From the NCBI GenBank assembly GCA_012931725.1, contig CM022946.1, positions 79,745,389-79,809,388 on the forward strand: a stretch of DNA of 64,000 nucleotides, given 5' to 3'. Made by a program: the position numbers and the translations under genes. The stretch is from Litsea cubeba. Its lineage: Eukaryota > Streptophyta > Magnoliopsida > Laurales > Lauraceae. Shown here piece by piece: positions 23,957 through 34,406 of the stretch. The notes beneath the pieces are model-generated. The model saw only the letters and a program-made list of their open reading frames with translations. It had not been told where the DNA came from and made no database searches. How positions within the stretch are numbered: position 1 is the stretch's first letter; every line of letters starts with the position of its first letter.

Positions 23957-24440
23957 CAGTTCATTGCTTCAGCTTGGAAGGTCTTTGTCGACGGATCCTC
24001 TACCTCCAAAAGGGTTGACGCTGGTATAGTCCTCCAATCTCCGGAAGGACTGTTTATCGAGCTAGCCCTGAGGCTTGATTTCAAGTGTCCAACAATGAAG
24101 CTGAATATGAAGCACTGATCGCATGACTAAATAGTGCCAAAATCCTGGGGGCACAGCAGCTAGTAGTTTTTAGTGATTCACAGTTAGTGACGAGCCAACT
24201 GACTGGAGACTACCAGGCTCGGGACGAAAGGATGGCAGCCTACCTCTCTATTGCGAAAAAGCTCCTCTCTCAGTTCCAAAAAGTAGAAGTCAAGCAGGTC
24301 GGCAGAGACTCCAATTCCCATGCGGACATTCTCGCCAACCTTGCCTCCGCCGTCGAGGCAGGAAATAAGAGAATTGTCGAAATGGAATCCCTCGGAAGGC
24401 CAAGCATGGAGCTTCCTCCACCTCGACAAATTTTGTGCAT
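23957..24440 (+). pseudogene. pol: old Tat element: second, archaeal-like RNase H
   Basis: VFVDGSSTSKR (about 23980) and, after a frameshifted stretch, SDSQLVTSQLTGDY (about 24172) plus SHADILANLAS (about 24318) mark an additional RNase H after the first. A second RNase H of this type is a hallmark of the Tat lineage, so this places the element. The middle segment (around 24070-24165) is out of frame and contains stops. Confidence 0.78.
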
Positions 24441-24539
24441 TGATCTCGGTCCGAGCTGGATGGACGCCATCATCGCCTACCTCAAAGATGACCAGCTCCC
24501 TTAAGACAAGCTCGAAGCTCACAAGATCAGACTTAAGGC

Positions 24540-24818
24540 AGCTCGGTTCTAGTTGTCTCCAGAAGGTAAACTTTATAGGAAATCCTTCACTGGCCCCTAC
24601 CTTCAATGTGTGCACCCGAGCAGAGTTGAAGACTTCCTCTGCGAGATTCACGAAGGGATCTACGGAAGCTATATTGGAGGACTGTCGCTAGCATATCGGG
24701 CTATCAGCCAGGGCTACTGGTGGCCATATATGCAGAAGGATGCCAAACAATAAGCCATGAAGTGCGAGAAATGCCAGAAATTCTCACATTCTCTCCATCA
24801 GCCAGCACAGGATCTAAG
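24540..24818 (+). pseudogene. pol: old Tat element: integrase zinc-finger part
   Basis: The segment holds the start of integrase: a histidine pair region (VEDFLCEIHEGIYG, near 24625) and GYWWPYMQKDAKQ, then C-x2-C (KCEKCQKF near 24762). An HHCC finger binds zinc and helps integrase multimerise. The copia-like solo LTR cuts the protein right after the finger, at 24818. The same frame resumes at 29575. Confidence 0.8.
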
Positions 24819-25535
24819 TGTTAGTTTTATGGACTCAATCCAATAAATGATATAATAAATTGATTAATTTATTTATTTATCAATATATTCATGCTTTCCT
24901 TTCACGAGATGAACGGCGATTTATTATATACTCGCACATAACCAATACAAATGACATAATGGTTCATGAGATGAACCGGAGTCCATAAGTATATTAGATG
25001 TAACACATGTGTATGGATGAGAGCCACATACAAGAGACATGTGTAGCAAATCTTATACTAAAATATCTTCACAACCAGTGAATAGATTGGACATCTCATA
25101 CTGACAAGGTTGCAGCACTTTGATCACTATGAGATAGTGTGATTTGTCTCGATCTTTAGAATGGAAGATTCTGGATCATAGTGCTGGTGCATTGGATGTA
25201 TTGAAGGACCATGAGAAGCACCTTATAAACATTGTCTTTACTTTAAGGTCTGCTCTCATAATTCCCTAGCAGTAAGCTCTCAATCCTGAGACATTAATGA
25301 ACTCAAGTTTCTATCTATTCATTTGCTTTGAGTCACCAATGAGTGAGGCCAACTGTAGGTCAGCACCTCGGTGATTTGGGTACGTGGTAGTAGGACTGTG
25401 GGAACATTCAATGGTCAAGATGGAATCTATCTCTAATATCCCCTTGTGCCAATTAATGGATTTATCATTGATAAGTGCGCACCCATTCCGATTAAGACTT
25501 AATTGGAAAGGTACATTTGATCATTATAATTAAAT

Positions 25536-25731
25536 GGTGCTCAAAGATAATAAGATATGGATCTAGTTTAGAAGATAGGTCCAATTGATCCATGGATATT
25601 GATAGAGGGGCTTACTTGTGGTAATAGGGAAGTATGGTGCTCAAAGATAATAAGATATGGATCTAGTTTAGAAGACAGGTCCAATTGATCCATGGATATT
25701 GATAGAGGGGCTTACTTGTGGTAATAGGGAA
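25536..25731 (+). repeat. 98-bp tandem duplication inside the solo LTR
   Basis: A block starting GTGCTCAAAGATAATAAG is repeated back to back, ending GGTAATAGGGAAGT both times, with very few differences. The sister LTR at 17248-19059 has a single copy, so the duplication arose in this lineage. Confidence 0.88.
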
Positions 25732-26252
25732 GTTTAGGGTCTTCTATGTAATTTATTCCTAAGACTAGAGTTCAATTACATTTATATAGTGGAGTATTTG
25801 TAATTAACTGTGGGCTCAGATTACACATGAGATGTGGGGTCGCGAGTCCCAGTTGGAGCCAGCTTTCTAAGGAATCCCTAGTGGTCCCCACGCTAGCCCA
25901 ATTATTAGAAAGTATCTAATTCTAGTTGAACTCTAAAAAGGAAAGTTACTATTTCTATTTGAAGTGAGACTTCTAATAGTGGTAATAGTAAACTTACTAA
26001 TTTTAGTAGAAGTGAGGCTTCTATTTTAATTAGAAAGGAATTAGAAAGTTGCTAATCATATTTGAAGTAAGTCTTTTAAATGTGATATAAGTAAAGTTAC
26101 TAATTTTAATGGAAGTAAGACTTCTATTAAAATTAGAAAAGAGAAAGTTACTAATAGTTGAATTGAAGTGAGACTTCTATTGCAATTAGTAATAGAGGAG
26201 GCAACTTATAAAAGTTATAAATAGAGGAGAAGAGGGCTGGACCTCCCATGCA

Positions 26253-29080
26253 TGTCACGCCCCGAGCCCGAGACTTCACACATCCCGAGGCGCGACACAC
26301 GCCCGCGTGGAAATTCGAGTCAACTCATTGACTCTAGGTCCCCACGTACGGAATTTACCCACAGGATATCACGTGTGAGGTTTATATTTTTCAATATGCC
26401 TGTATAATTTGTCAAATAGATATCCAATTTACATAAAACAATCATCAAGATATAGAGCATAAGGGTCCATGAGCATAGATTTAAAAGTTCAAGTTCAAGA
26501 GGTAGAAAGAGAAGGAATAAGTTAGTTAAGTTAAAGTTTACAATCCAAAAAATTAAGCTAACAAGTTTATAAGTTTCTACAGAATATGTGGCAATCCTAG
26601 CCACGGTCAGTGGGTCATTTAACGTCCTTTTCTCATCGAGTGGATGTCTAGAAGACATCATCAGGAGTCCACTCTGCTACGTTAAGTGGAGGTTCCTCTT
26701 CCTCAAGGATCTCCGGGGCAGTGGCGTCGATGTATTCACCTGTAACGCCAAGTGTAGCACCATTAGACTAAGCTAAGTAAGACAAATATATACAGTCCAT
26801 ATAACATGTATCAAATGAATAGCCAGACATGTATAAATCATAAGAGATCAAGGAATGATCACTAGGCATATCAGTGCATGAATTAGCATGAGACATACGA
26901 GTCATAGATAACAGATAAACATATTAACAGTACTAGTTGGCACATCCACATAAGCTAAGTTCTCTCAAGTTAATCATATAACATGAAAATAAAATGAGAG
27001 CAGAATATCAGGACAGAACAGGGTGGTGCTACTAGGAGACAGAGGTACCCAGAATTCTCCATCGTAGACCTAGGGTGCCGGTAAACCCTCAGAATATATT
27101 CCCATCTGCAGAGGGCCAGAAGTTTACTAAACCCACACTTAGCCGGGTCCGACTTAGATAGGATCGAAGCTAAGTGGTGCCGACTCATAGAATGCAATAT
27201 ACAAACAACAGAGCAGGTGCAGGACAGTGTAAATCAGGTACAGGACATATACAGGACAAGACATATAAATAACAAATCAGGACTTACTGAAATATGCTGA
27301 ACAAAGACAGAAATAAATGTAATATAACAGATGTGTAACAGAAAATACATAACCAAACAGAAGCATGATCAAGTCATACTAGAATACTGGAAACGGAATG
27401 CAATGCATGTACATAAATATCATAATCGGAATCAAGACAGAACTCAAGCCAAGCCTACGGTTTTGGGAACACATGTGGTCTTCACCGTCCAACTCGGGTA
27501 GTATTAAGAGTCCGACATTACCGGGCTACAAGGAACCCCTTGGCGTTACATAATTTGGATGTCGAATCCCTTAATAGAACACATTTGGCACGGTTACAAT
27601 CCGAAGAACACAATGCCCCTTTTGTGGGTACGGGTGCTCAATCCATATCTACAATTAAACAAACCATCAGCCATGATAAAAGTTCAGTGTGCACATCCTA
27701 CCAGTCCATCTATCAGGCCAATCAAACTAGAATAAGCTACGGTCCAATGTCCGGCTCATGGAAACATCCATTTGTCACAATTATGTAGAATCCAACATAT
27801 AATCTTTTCCAACGGTATGTAGATCTCCAAAAACGGACTTACGGTTGAAAAGTTATGGTCATTGGAAAATCTGCATACTGCAGGTATCAGGTTCGCTCGA
27901 GTGCTCAGATGTTCGCTCGAGCGGACCCCAGACAGAGAGCTGTTCGCTCGACCGGACCAAAAGTTCGCTCGAGCGAACTCTCCAAGAGAGCCCTTCGCTC
28001 GAGCGTTCACTCACGCTCGCTCGAGCGAACTGCCAAATCCTGGGTCCGAAAATCTGAAACTTCTTGATTTCTCTCAAGCCATTCAAGGCATTCCATCAGG
28101 TTTTAAAACACTACCAATAGGTATCTTTGAGCTTCCAAAATGCTCATCAAAACCATCAATAAACCCATATACATTAACAAGAGAAATCATCCACAAGAAA
28201 ACCATTTTTGAGCAAGAGATGGGTGTCTACACAAGATTTCATACATTCATGAATCAAACAATGAAGCATGCATATAAACATGTAAGTTTAACTTGCCTTG
28301 GTGCTTGGAAGCTAACTCTCACACTTAAAACCTCTTAAGCTCAAAATCCCCAAAATGCAAGCTCAAATGCCCTAAAAAATGGTGAAAATGAAAATGAATG
28401 AAATGAATGAGGAAGGAGATGATGCATACATGATTTGTAGCTTTCCAAGGATGAAGGAAATCAAATGGAAATGCTTAGTGAAGAAAGAGCTTACCAAAAG
28501 CAAGAAGAAAGAAAGATGAGTGGATGCTTGAGCTTGGAAGATGTTGTCTTGGTGGAGAAGATGAAGTGGTGGCTAGCTTCTACTCATGCTAGGAGTCTTG
28601 GTTGATGCTAGGGGTGAAAGAAGAAGAAGAAGAAGAAGAAGAAGACAAGGAGAAGAATAGCTCCCAGCTGGAAATGGAGAAGAAATGAGAGGAGAAGAAA
28701 GAAAAATGGCTGGGTAAGGGTTTTAAGCCCAATCTTTTTTTTCCTGCACTACATACAAGTCCACAAAAAGGACTGAAATTTCAAATAAGGGCCTGGGTTA
28801 AATGAATGGGCTGGGAATGGGCCTAAATGGATCCGAATTAATTGGGTCAAAGCATGAAAGTTGAGGCCCATGAAATGCTCTATGCAATGCATTAAAAACC
28901 CAAAAATTTCTAAATACACACAAAACCCAAAAACACTCCAAAAGTCATAATCTACCTAGCAAATGGTCAAACCCCACTAATTCTACCTAATCAAGTCCAA
29001 TCACAATCAAAATATCCATTAAGCAATTAATCTAAATTAATTAACTCTAAAACGAGATTAAGGCGGGTCGGGGTGTTACA
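26253..29080 (-). mobile_element. Tekay/Del-like solo LTR, 2.8 kb
   Basis: TGTCACGCCCCGAG opens and GGGGTGTTACA closes it on the plus strand, flanked by the perfect duplication ATGCA (26248-26252 and 29081-29085). Orientation is set by analogy with the 4094-14031 element, where the TGTAAG end is the LTR start. It has no internal region, so it is a solo LTR. It holds a CGCTCGAGCG-type array (27894-28027) and a (GAA)n run near 28617-28646. The remaining sequence is largely dissimilar from the 3.9 kb LTRs, so this is a separate family or deep branch. Confidence 0.88.
27894..28027. repeat. array of six CGCTCGAGCG-type palindromes in a second LTR family
   Basis: Units start at 27894, 27914, 27945, 27966, 27996 and 28018, so spacings are 20, 31, 21, 30 and 22 bp. 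Four are perfect CGCTCGAGCG and two have one mismatch (GAGTG at 27894, GACCG at 27945). Flanking bases differ from the array at 6525, which suggests that the palindrome and its spacing are what is kept. Confidence 0.9.
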
Positions 29081-29574
29081 ATGCATGCTCCATACCTAGG
29101 GATTCACGCCCAGCCCCCTTTAGTGCAAGTGCTGCACAAGCTCTCTCTCTCTCTCTCTTCCCTCTTCTAGTTCCTCCTTTGAGTTCCAAGTAGTTTTCTC
29201 TTGGAGATCCCACCATCTTCTTGAGAAGAGAGAATCTGATACGGGTCATTAAGCATGGAAGATCAAGAGGTCTTGGAGATCCCTATTTGATAAGTGAAAG
29301 AGTTTCATCATCTAAGAAAGACGCAACTTTTCCATTAGAGCACAACCTAGCTCTAAAGGTATAATCTACTTCCTTGCATGTTGTAGATTTATTTGTAGCT
29401 TATATGTTGCTGGTTCTATCTTTTATATAGATTGTTTTACTGATCCAGATATGTTAGATTGAGGGTTTGCATCTTGGGATTGATTGGTAACCTTCTGGAT
29501 AGTTGATCCCTGTATCAAGTGGGTCAAAAGCTTTTGAAACCTGTCGTAGAGGCCTACCTATTTCCAACACTAAG

Positions 29575-30415
29575 TCCACTTTCAAGCCCATGGCCATTCG
29601 CCCAATGGGGGTTAGACATCGCGGGACCTCTCCACCGAGCTCCAGGGAATAAGAGGTGGCTGATAGTGGCCACCGATTACTTCACCAAATGGATAAAAGC
29701 AGAAGCACCATCTTCCATCACCGAGCAAGATTCAAAAAACTTCGTATGAAAGAACATCATCACGAGGTTCGGCATTGCACGAACTTTTTTCTCGGACAAC
29801 GAGACCTAATTCGATTCCAACCTCTTTAGAAACTTCTGCCAGGAGCTCTGCATCAGAAACCACTACTCCATGCCAGCCTATCCTCAGAGCAATGGTCAAG
29901 CTGAGATCTCCAACAAGGTAATTCTCGACGGACTGAAGAAGAGGCTCAACCGAGCCAAAGGAAGATGGGTGGAAGAACTTCCAAGTGTCCTATGGGCATA
30001 CAGAACGGCTCCAAGGCACTCCACCTTGGCAACGCCTTTCTCTTTTACCTATGGAATATAAGATGTGATTCCACTTGAGGTCGGCCTCCCAACCTTAAGA
30101 TTGGAACTCTTCGACCATGGCCAAAATGATGTGAACCTGTCTCGAGAACTAGACCTAATCGAAGAGCACAGAGAAGCAGCGGCCATCCGCCTACTAGCAG
30201 CAATTGGCTAGGGGCTACAATCAGAAAGTCAGAGAGAGGAAATTCTCGGTCGGAGAGTTGGTCCTGAAGAAGATACTCCTGGTAGACAGAGATCCAAACC
30301 AAGGCAAGCTAGCTCCAAACTGGCACGGACCATTTAAGGTGATCTTGGCTGCTGGACAGTCAGCGTACAGACTTGAGGACATGGACGGCAAAGAACTACC
30401 ATGACCATGGAACGC
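29575..30415 (+). pseudogene. pol: old Tat element: integrase catalytic core and C-terminus
   Basis: The core resumes with WGLDIAGPL (first Asp, about 29610). It continues through a second-Asp region FFSDNET (about 29790) and NGQAEISNK (Glu, about 29892), so all three DDE residues remain. Downstream, the C-terminal segment (FSVGELVLKKI near 30240 and NWHGPFKVI near 30315) resembles the Ty3 GPF-type integrase tail. Stops lie near 29747, 29806, 30060 and 30208, so it is inactive as a protein. It ends shortly before a polyadenylation motif at 30467. Confidence 0.85.
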
Positions 30416-30466
30416 GACGCACCTCAAGAAGTATTATTTTTGAATTGTAATCAATTTTTGAATATC

Positions 30467-30472
30467 AATAAA
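30467..30472 (+). terminator. candidate polyadenylation signal after old Tat pol
   Basis: AATAAA lies about 50 bp after the integrase tail in an AT-rich stretch, followed by a T/G-rich segment (TTGTTCTCTGGTTGG). LTR elements normally use a signal in the 3' LTR, so use of this one is uncertain. Confidence 0.35.
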
Positions 30473-30559
30473 AGAAGCCCTTGTTCTCTGGTTGGTCTCA
30501 AATCTCTGATTGTTTTAAAAATTCACTAAGATGAAGAACTCGGCACCAGCGCCACTCTC

Positions 30560-31085
30560 AAGTTCGGCCACACGCGCATCTCGGTAATAGTACCAGATCG
30601 CTGGCCAACAGGACTACACCTCTGGTGACGAGCCAGCTGGTCATGTCCCGGTTTTATGAAGCTCGTGCTGAGACAAACGAAAGCAGCATCGAGTAAGTTC
30701 GGCACACGCGTATCTCGGTAACAGTACCAAATCGCTGGCCAATAGGACTATACCTCTATTGACGAGCCAGCCGGTCATGTCCTGGTTTTATCAAGCTCAT
30801 GCTGAGACAAGCAAAAGCAGCATCGAGTAAATTCAGCCACACGCGCATCTCGGTAACAGTACCAGATCGCTGGCCAACAGGACTACACCTCTGGTGACGA
30901 GCCAGCTAGTCATGTCCCGACTTGATTGAGCTCGTGCTGAGCCTAGCAAAAGCAGCACCGAGCCAGTATTGCCACATGGCATCTCGGTAAGAGTACCAGA
31001 TGACCGGCTGACGAGACTACACCTCTGGTAACGAGCCAGTTGGTCATGTCTCAGTCCTAAGGAACTCAGCGAGTGCTGCAAGACC
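30560..31085 (+). repeat. 134-bp tandem repeat, four copies
   Basis: The motif ATCTCGGTAA...GTACCAGAT recurs at 30579, 30712, 30847 and 30981, a period of 133-135 bp. Diverged single units appear again near 32033 and 32309. Satellite-like arrays between integrase and the 3' LTR are a known habit of Tat elements. Confidence 0.88.
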
Positions 31086-32940
31086 TACCCTGGTCCGGTA
31101 AAATTACCAACCAAGTATGTTTAGGTTTCTCAGTTGATTACAAACCAGTTAAACGAAAACGACCAAAGCAGCAAAACAAAGACAGACTGTGAAGTAAAAG
31201 AGACTTTTCATTGAACTATCAAAAAAGATTACAAGCAGGAATGTTCTCTGTTACATCTTATTACAAGCAGAAATGTTCCCTACTACAGAGAGGGATTGAT
31301 GCGGCATGGAAAGAGCGAAGGACATCTATTTTCCATTTTTGGCTCGAGGTCACCAAATACAGATGCCTTATCTACTTTCAGCTGGCAAGAGTGGTAGAGG
31401 ATGTATTTAATGAAGACACGGACGGCTCCATGATAGTATCTCCTTCAACCTCCTCTGTTAAAACGGGCCAAAGCCCTATTTCAGGAAGACATAGGCAGCT
31501 CCCTCGCCAAGATGTACTGGGTGGAGTGGCTTTCCAAACGCCATCGCCATCCCTTCTTCATGAGAAATCAGAAGCCTGCAAGACAACGTTCTCACTGCAA
31601 ATATCTGTTGCTCCTCCGGCAAAGGCGAGAACATGAGATGAGGAAAACCCCGACCTTCTATCCATATTTATAGAAGGGAAGGGCACCCTTTCCAAAGTCT
31701 AAAGATACACGTGTCAGACATCCCTCCATATCGCCTCAAAAACTGCACACGCCTCCTTTGAAACGGTGCGCGTCTCTCCGAGGCAGTTGGGTGGCCATCC
31801 AGATAATGACACGTAGTGCCGTCGACTCATCTTCTGCATCAATTAAAGAGCATCATTTATAACCTCAGAAAATCAATCGCCTTGAGGGTTCTCTAGGTAC
31901 TTGGTATGAGAGTATCTCAAAAGGACACCAAGAGCACCCCGACTTCCTTAAAGGCACCAGCTAAGGCATGATTCAGCCATCCCCAGCTCGGCGATAAGAT
32001 CGCCCTCCTCCTCAGCTACATGCGCGTCACTACATCTCGGTGAGAGCACCGGATGGCCGACCGCAAGGCTACACTGGTTTCTGTCCGACACCAACCAGTC
32101 ATGTCCCAACCAACTGCTCAGAAAGAGTGCTAACATGATTACACTGGCTTAGGTCCCATACCAGCCAGTCATATCTCAATCTTGGCACCTCAACACCACC
32201 CACCTAACTACTACAGAGCATTAAGGAAATGCCAGAAAGCCTTTATTGCCACCCAACTTGTCCTGGCATCAGTTGAAATACCAGCTAAGCGAGGAAAGCC
32301 TATCCATTTTCGGTAATAGTACCAGAATTGCGGCCGATGAGACTACACTGACTTCAGTCCAGCACCAGTCAGTCATATCTCAGCCTCTCAATTGGTGACA
32401 AGCCAATGATTGAAGACTATCCAGTTCAGCCCAAAGGCAACTCGGCATCCACCTGCCTAATTGCTATGGAGCATTAGGAGAGTGCTGAAACACCATGGGG
32501 CGTGACACCAAGTTATAAAGCTCGGTGATTACCTCAATAACTACTTCGGCTACAGGACCAAGTACGATGAGGAAGTGCCGAGATGAAAAACTTATATCTA
32601 ATTTGTCCTTGATTCAAGCTCGGTCAACAGACTAAGCTATGTTACAAACAGAGACGGACACTACGGCCTCCTAGTTTTGGCGCCGAGATCAGGTACTTTG
32701 ATTTTTCCAAGTTCAGATGCCTGCCTCCGATCGAGAAACCAAGGCCAGACACATACAATTGTTCAAGGAACGCTTGAAAGAAGACGTAAAGGAAAAGAAG
32801 AAAGTTGTTCAGATGCAGATAGAGAAATACCAATTGTATTACCAGAGTCGTTGCAAAATTGGGGCATCACAAACCCGAAGAAAGGAAATACAATTGCAAA
32901 ATAGAAAAATATATTAAGACAAAAAAGATAAAGGAGGCCT
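31086..32940. other. 3' non-coding region of the old Tat element
   Basis: There is no long frame. It contains two diverged relatives of the 134-bp unit (near 32033 and 32309) and a minus-strand promoter-like block (31476-31672, listed separately). The rest is unremarkable and ends at the antisense gene. Confidence 0.6.
31476..31672 (-). promoter_or_regulatory. minus-strand TATA box followed by a 52-codon frame
   Basis: TATAAATA (31665-31672, minus strand) sits in CTTCTATAAATATGG. Roughly 40 bp upstream of it is GACACGTGTATC, a plant ACGT-core motif. About 30 bp downstream an ATG at 31634 opens a 52-codon frame that ends with TAG at 31476-31478. The peptide matches nothing I recognise. It may be a relic of another LTR promoter or a genuine minor transcription unit. 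Confidence 0.3.
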
Positions 32941-34406
32941 TCAAGAGGATGCAGGAGGATCATCAGCAGCGTTGTCCTCGACTTCGATGACCTCTTTCTC
33001 CACAAGGGCGGACTCATTTGCAGTGGTCTCGGGGACATCAGCAGGGACCTCGGTAGCAGCAGGGGCAGAGCTCGACTCCGAGCCTGGAAATTTGGGTGGA
33101 CTTATGAAGGATAAGTTGTCCTCAGGGACTCCTGCTCCCTTCAAAGCAGCACGCCATCCCATTTCCAAGGACTTATCCCTCACGATGATGACTTGAGCTT
33201 TATAGTGAGCCGTTATCTGCGCAGCCAACTTCTCTAATGCAGCATTGAATTCCAACTCAAGCATGGCTTCAGTCTCATTCTTTAGCTGCTCAAGTTCATT
33301 CGCTCTCTCGGTTGCAGCTTGGAGTTTGGCTTCAAATTCGCTCTTCAACTTCTCCAGAGAAGCCTTGAGCTCGGCCACCTGCTTCTTCTCTACTTCCATC
33401 TCGACCTGGACCTCTTTCAGCTTCATTTTGTATCCATCTTTAATATCCACCAGTTGGGTCACGACCTAATTGTTGTCATCCAGAGTAGCTTGAAGACCCT
33501 TCTTCTCCATCTGTTAAAGAAACAAAGCGTTCAGAAAAAAAATGCCGAAGTGAAACGCTTGGCGAAAATTAAAAAAACCTTAAATAGACTTACCATGAAG
33601 GAAGACTGAATCAGTGACGTCATCAGCTTGCTGTCATCATACTCTCAAGTGTAGCCATGTCCCTTGGCAAAGCACAGGCTCTTCATAGCGCTTCCACGAC
33701 GAGGGGGTCAGCCTTGCGAAGAATCCAATCCTCAACTGTCATCGGTCTCCCTTCCTCCAGCAAGAAGCTCGGCCTCCAGTGATCCGGCCCGGCAAATTGC
33801 GACGCTACGGCCACACTGGATTCTCCTTCGATCCTGGGCCTTTTCTCTACCCGACCTTCCTCCCGAGTGGTCACGGCTGAATGCTGCCGGACTACTGGGC
33901 TGGTAGGCTAAATAGAGGAGGGCATGGGGACAGGAGTCTCAACTGCAGTGACGAGATCTGGAGGATCCCTAGAAGGCCCGGGGGCAAAATTCTCAACAGC
34001 TGTCGTGGTTCCCGAGGTCGGGGAGGCCGGAATTCCAAGCGCCATGCTTCCAAATCCTTAACCGGTGGACACCAATTAGGCATCGTCTCCTCCTCCTCTG
34101 CTCCCGGTTCCGATGAAGAAGGTTAGGCTATTCGTTGCGACTTTCTTCTCCTCAAAGGCACCTCTGGAGACCCTGATGTAGAAGCCGGAGTGCCAGACGT
34201 AGATCGGCGGTCAGTATCAATTTCAGCCTGCGAAGGTTCTACTCTTTCCACCCCGACCCTAACGACAGCCTGATCTGTTCCGGCCTTTGGCTCGCTTCTC
34301 TCCGGACTTCCTTCTTGAGACGGCTCAGTCATCCTCTTGAAATAACCGCGATATCTCGGCTGGTACTCCAGAAGTGACCAAGCCGCTCTACCCTCGTGGC
34401 CGTGAT
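32941..34406 (-). pseudogene. antisense gene of the old Tat element (C-terminal part)
   Basis: Opposite to gag-pol, a spliced-looking gene reads leftwards. Segments in order are an R/E/P-rich region (34406-34123), a less clear region (34100-33880), and a segment with SFLLEEGRPMTVEDWILRKA (near 33740). A canonical 83-bp intron (33511-33593) comes next. After it is a coiled-coil-like, K/E/L-rich stretch (about 33462-33150) and an acidic tail ending PPASS at 32941. Position and direction match the antisense gene at 52640-57340. The upstream part, where a PMD would be, was removed by the insertion at 34407. In-frame stops occur (one just after the intron, near 33466). Function unknown. Confidence 0.6.
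33511..33593 (-). other. predicted GT-AG intron in the antisense gene
   Basis: On the minus strand the donor is TTCATG/GTAAGTCT and the acceptor TTTCTTTAACAG/ATGGAG, with a T-rich interior. At 83 bp it is a typical small plant intron. Removing it joins two stretches in the same coding style. Confidence 0.65.

Larger units (their letters stand above)
24819..29569 (+). mobile_element. copia-like solo LTR with nested insertion
   Basis: It has the same LTR family as 17248-19059, TG...CA termini and a 5-bp duplication CTAAG (24814-24818 and 29570-29574). Integrase coding is continuous across it. A 2.8 kb LTR (26253-29080) has inserted into it. Compared with its sister it carries an extra tandem duplication of about 98 bp near 25536-25731. 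A CT-rich microsatellite lies at 29138-29157. Confidence 0.9.

Noticed and set aside
28617..28646. GAA-rich microsatellite as a possible splicing enhancer or exon
   Set aside because: A simple repeat in an LTR with no frame or splice context around it.
33664..34126. Plus-strand frames opposite the antisense gene
   Set aside because: They are shadows of the minus-strand coding-like sequence and show no domain.
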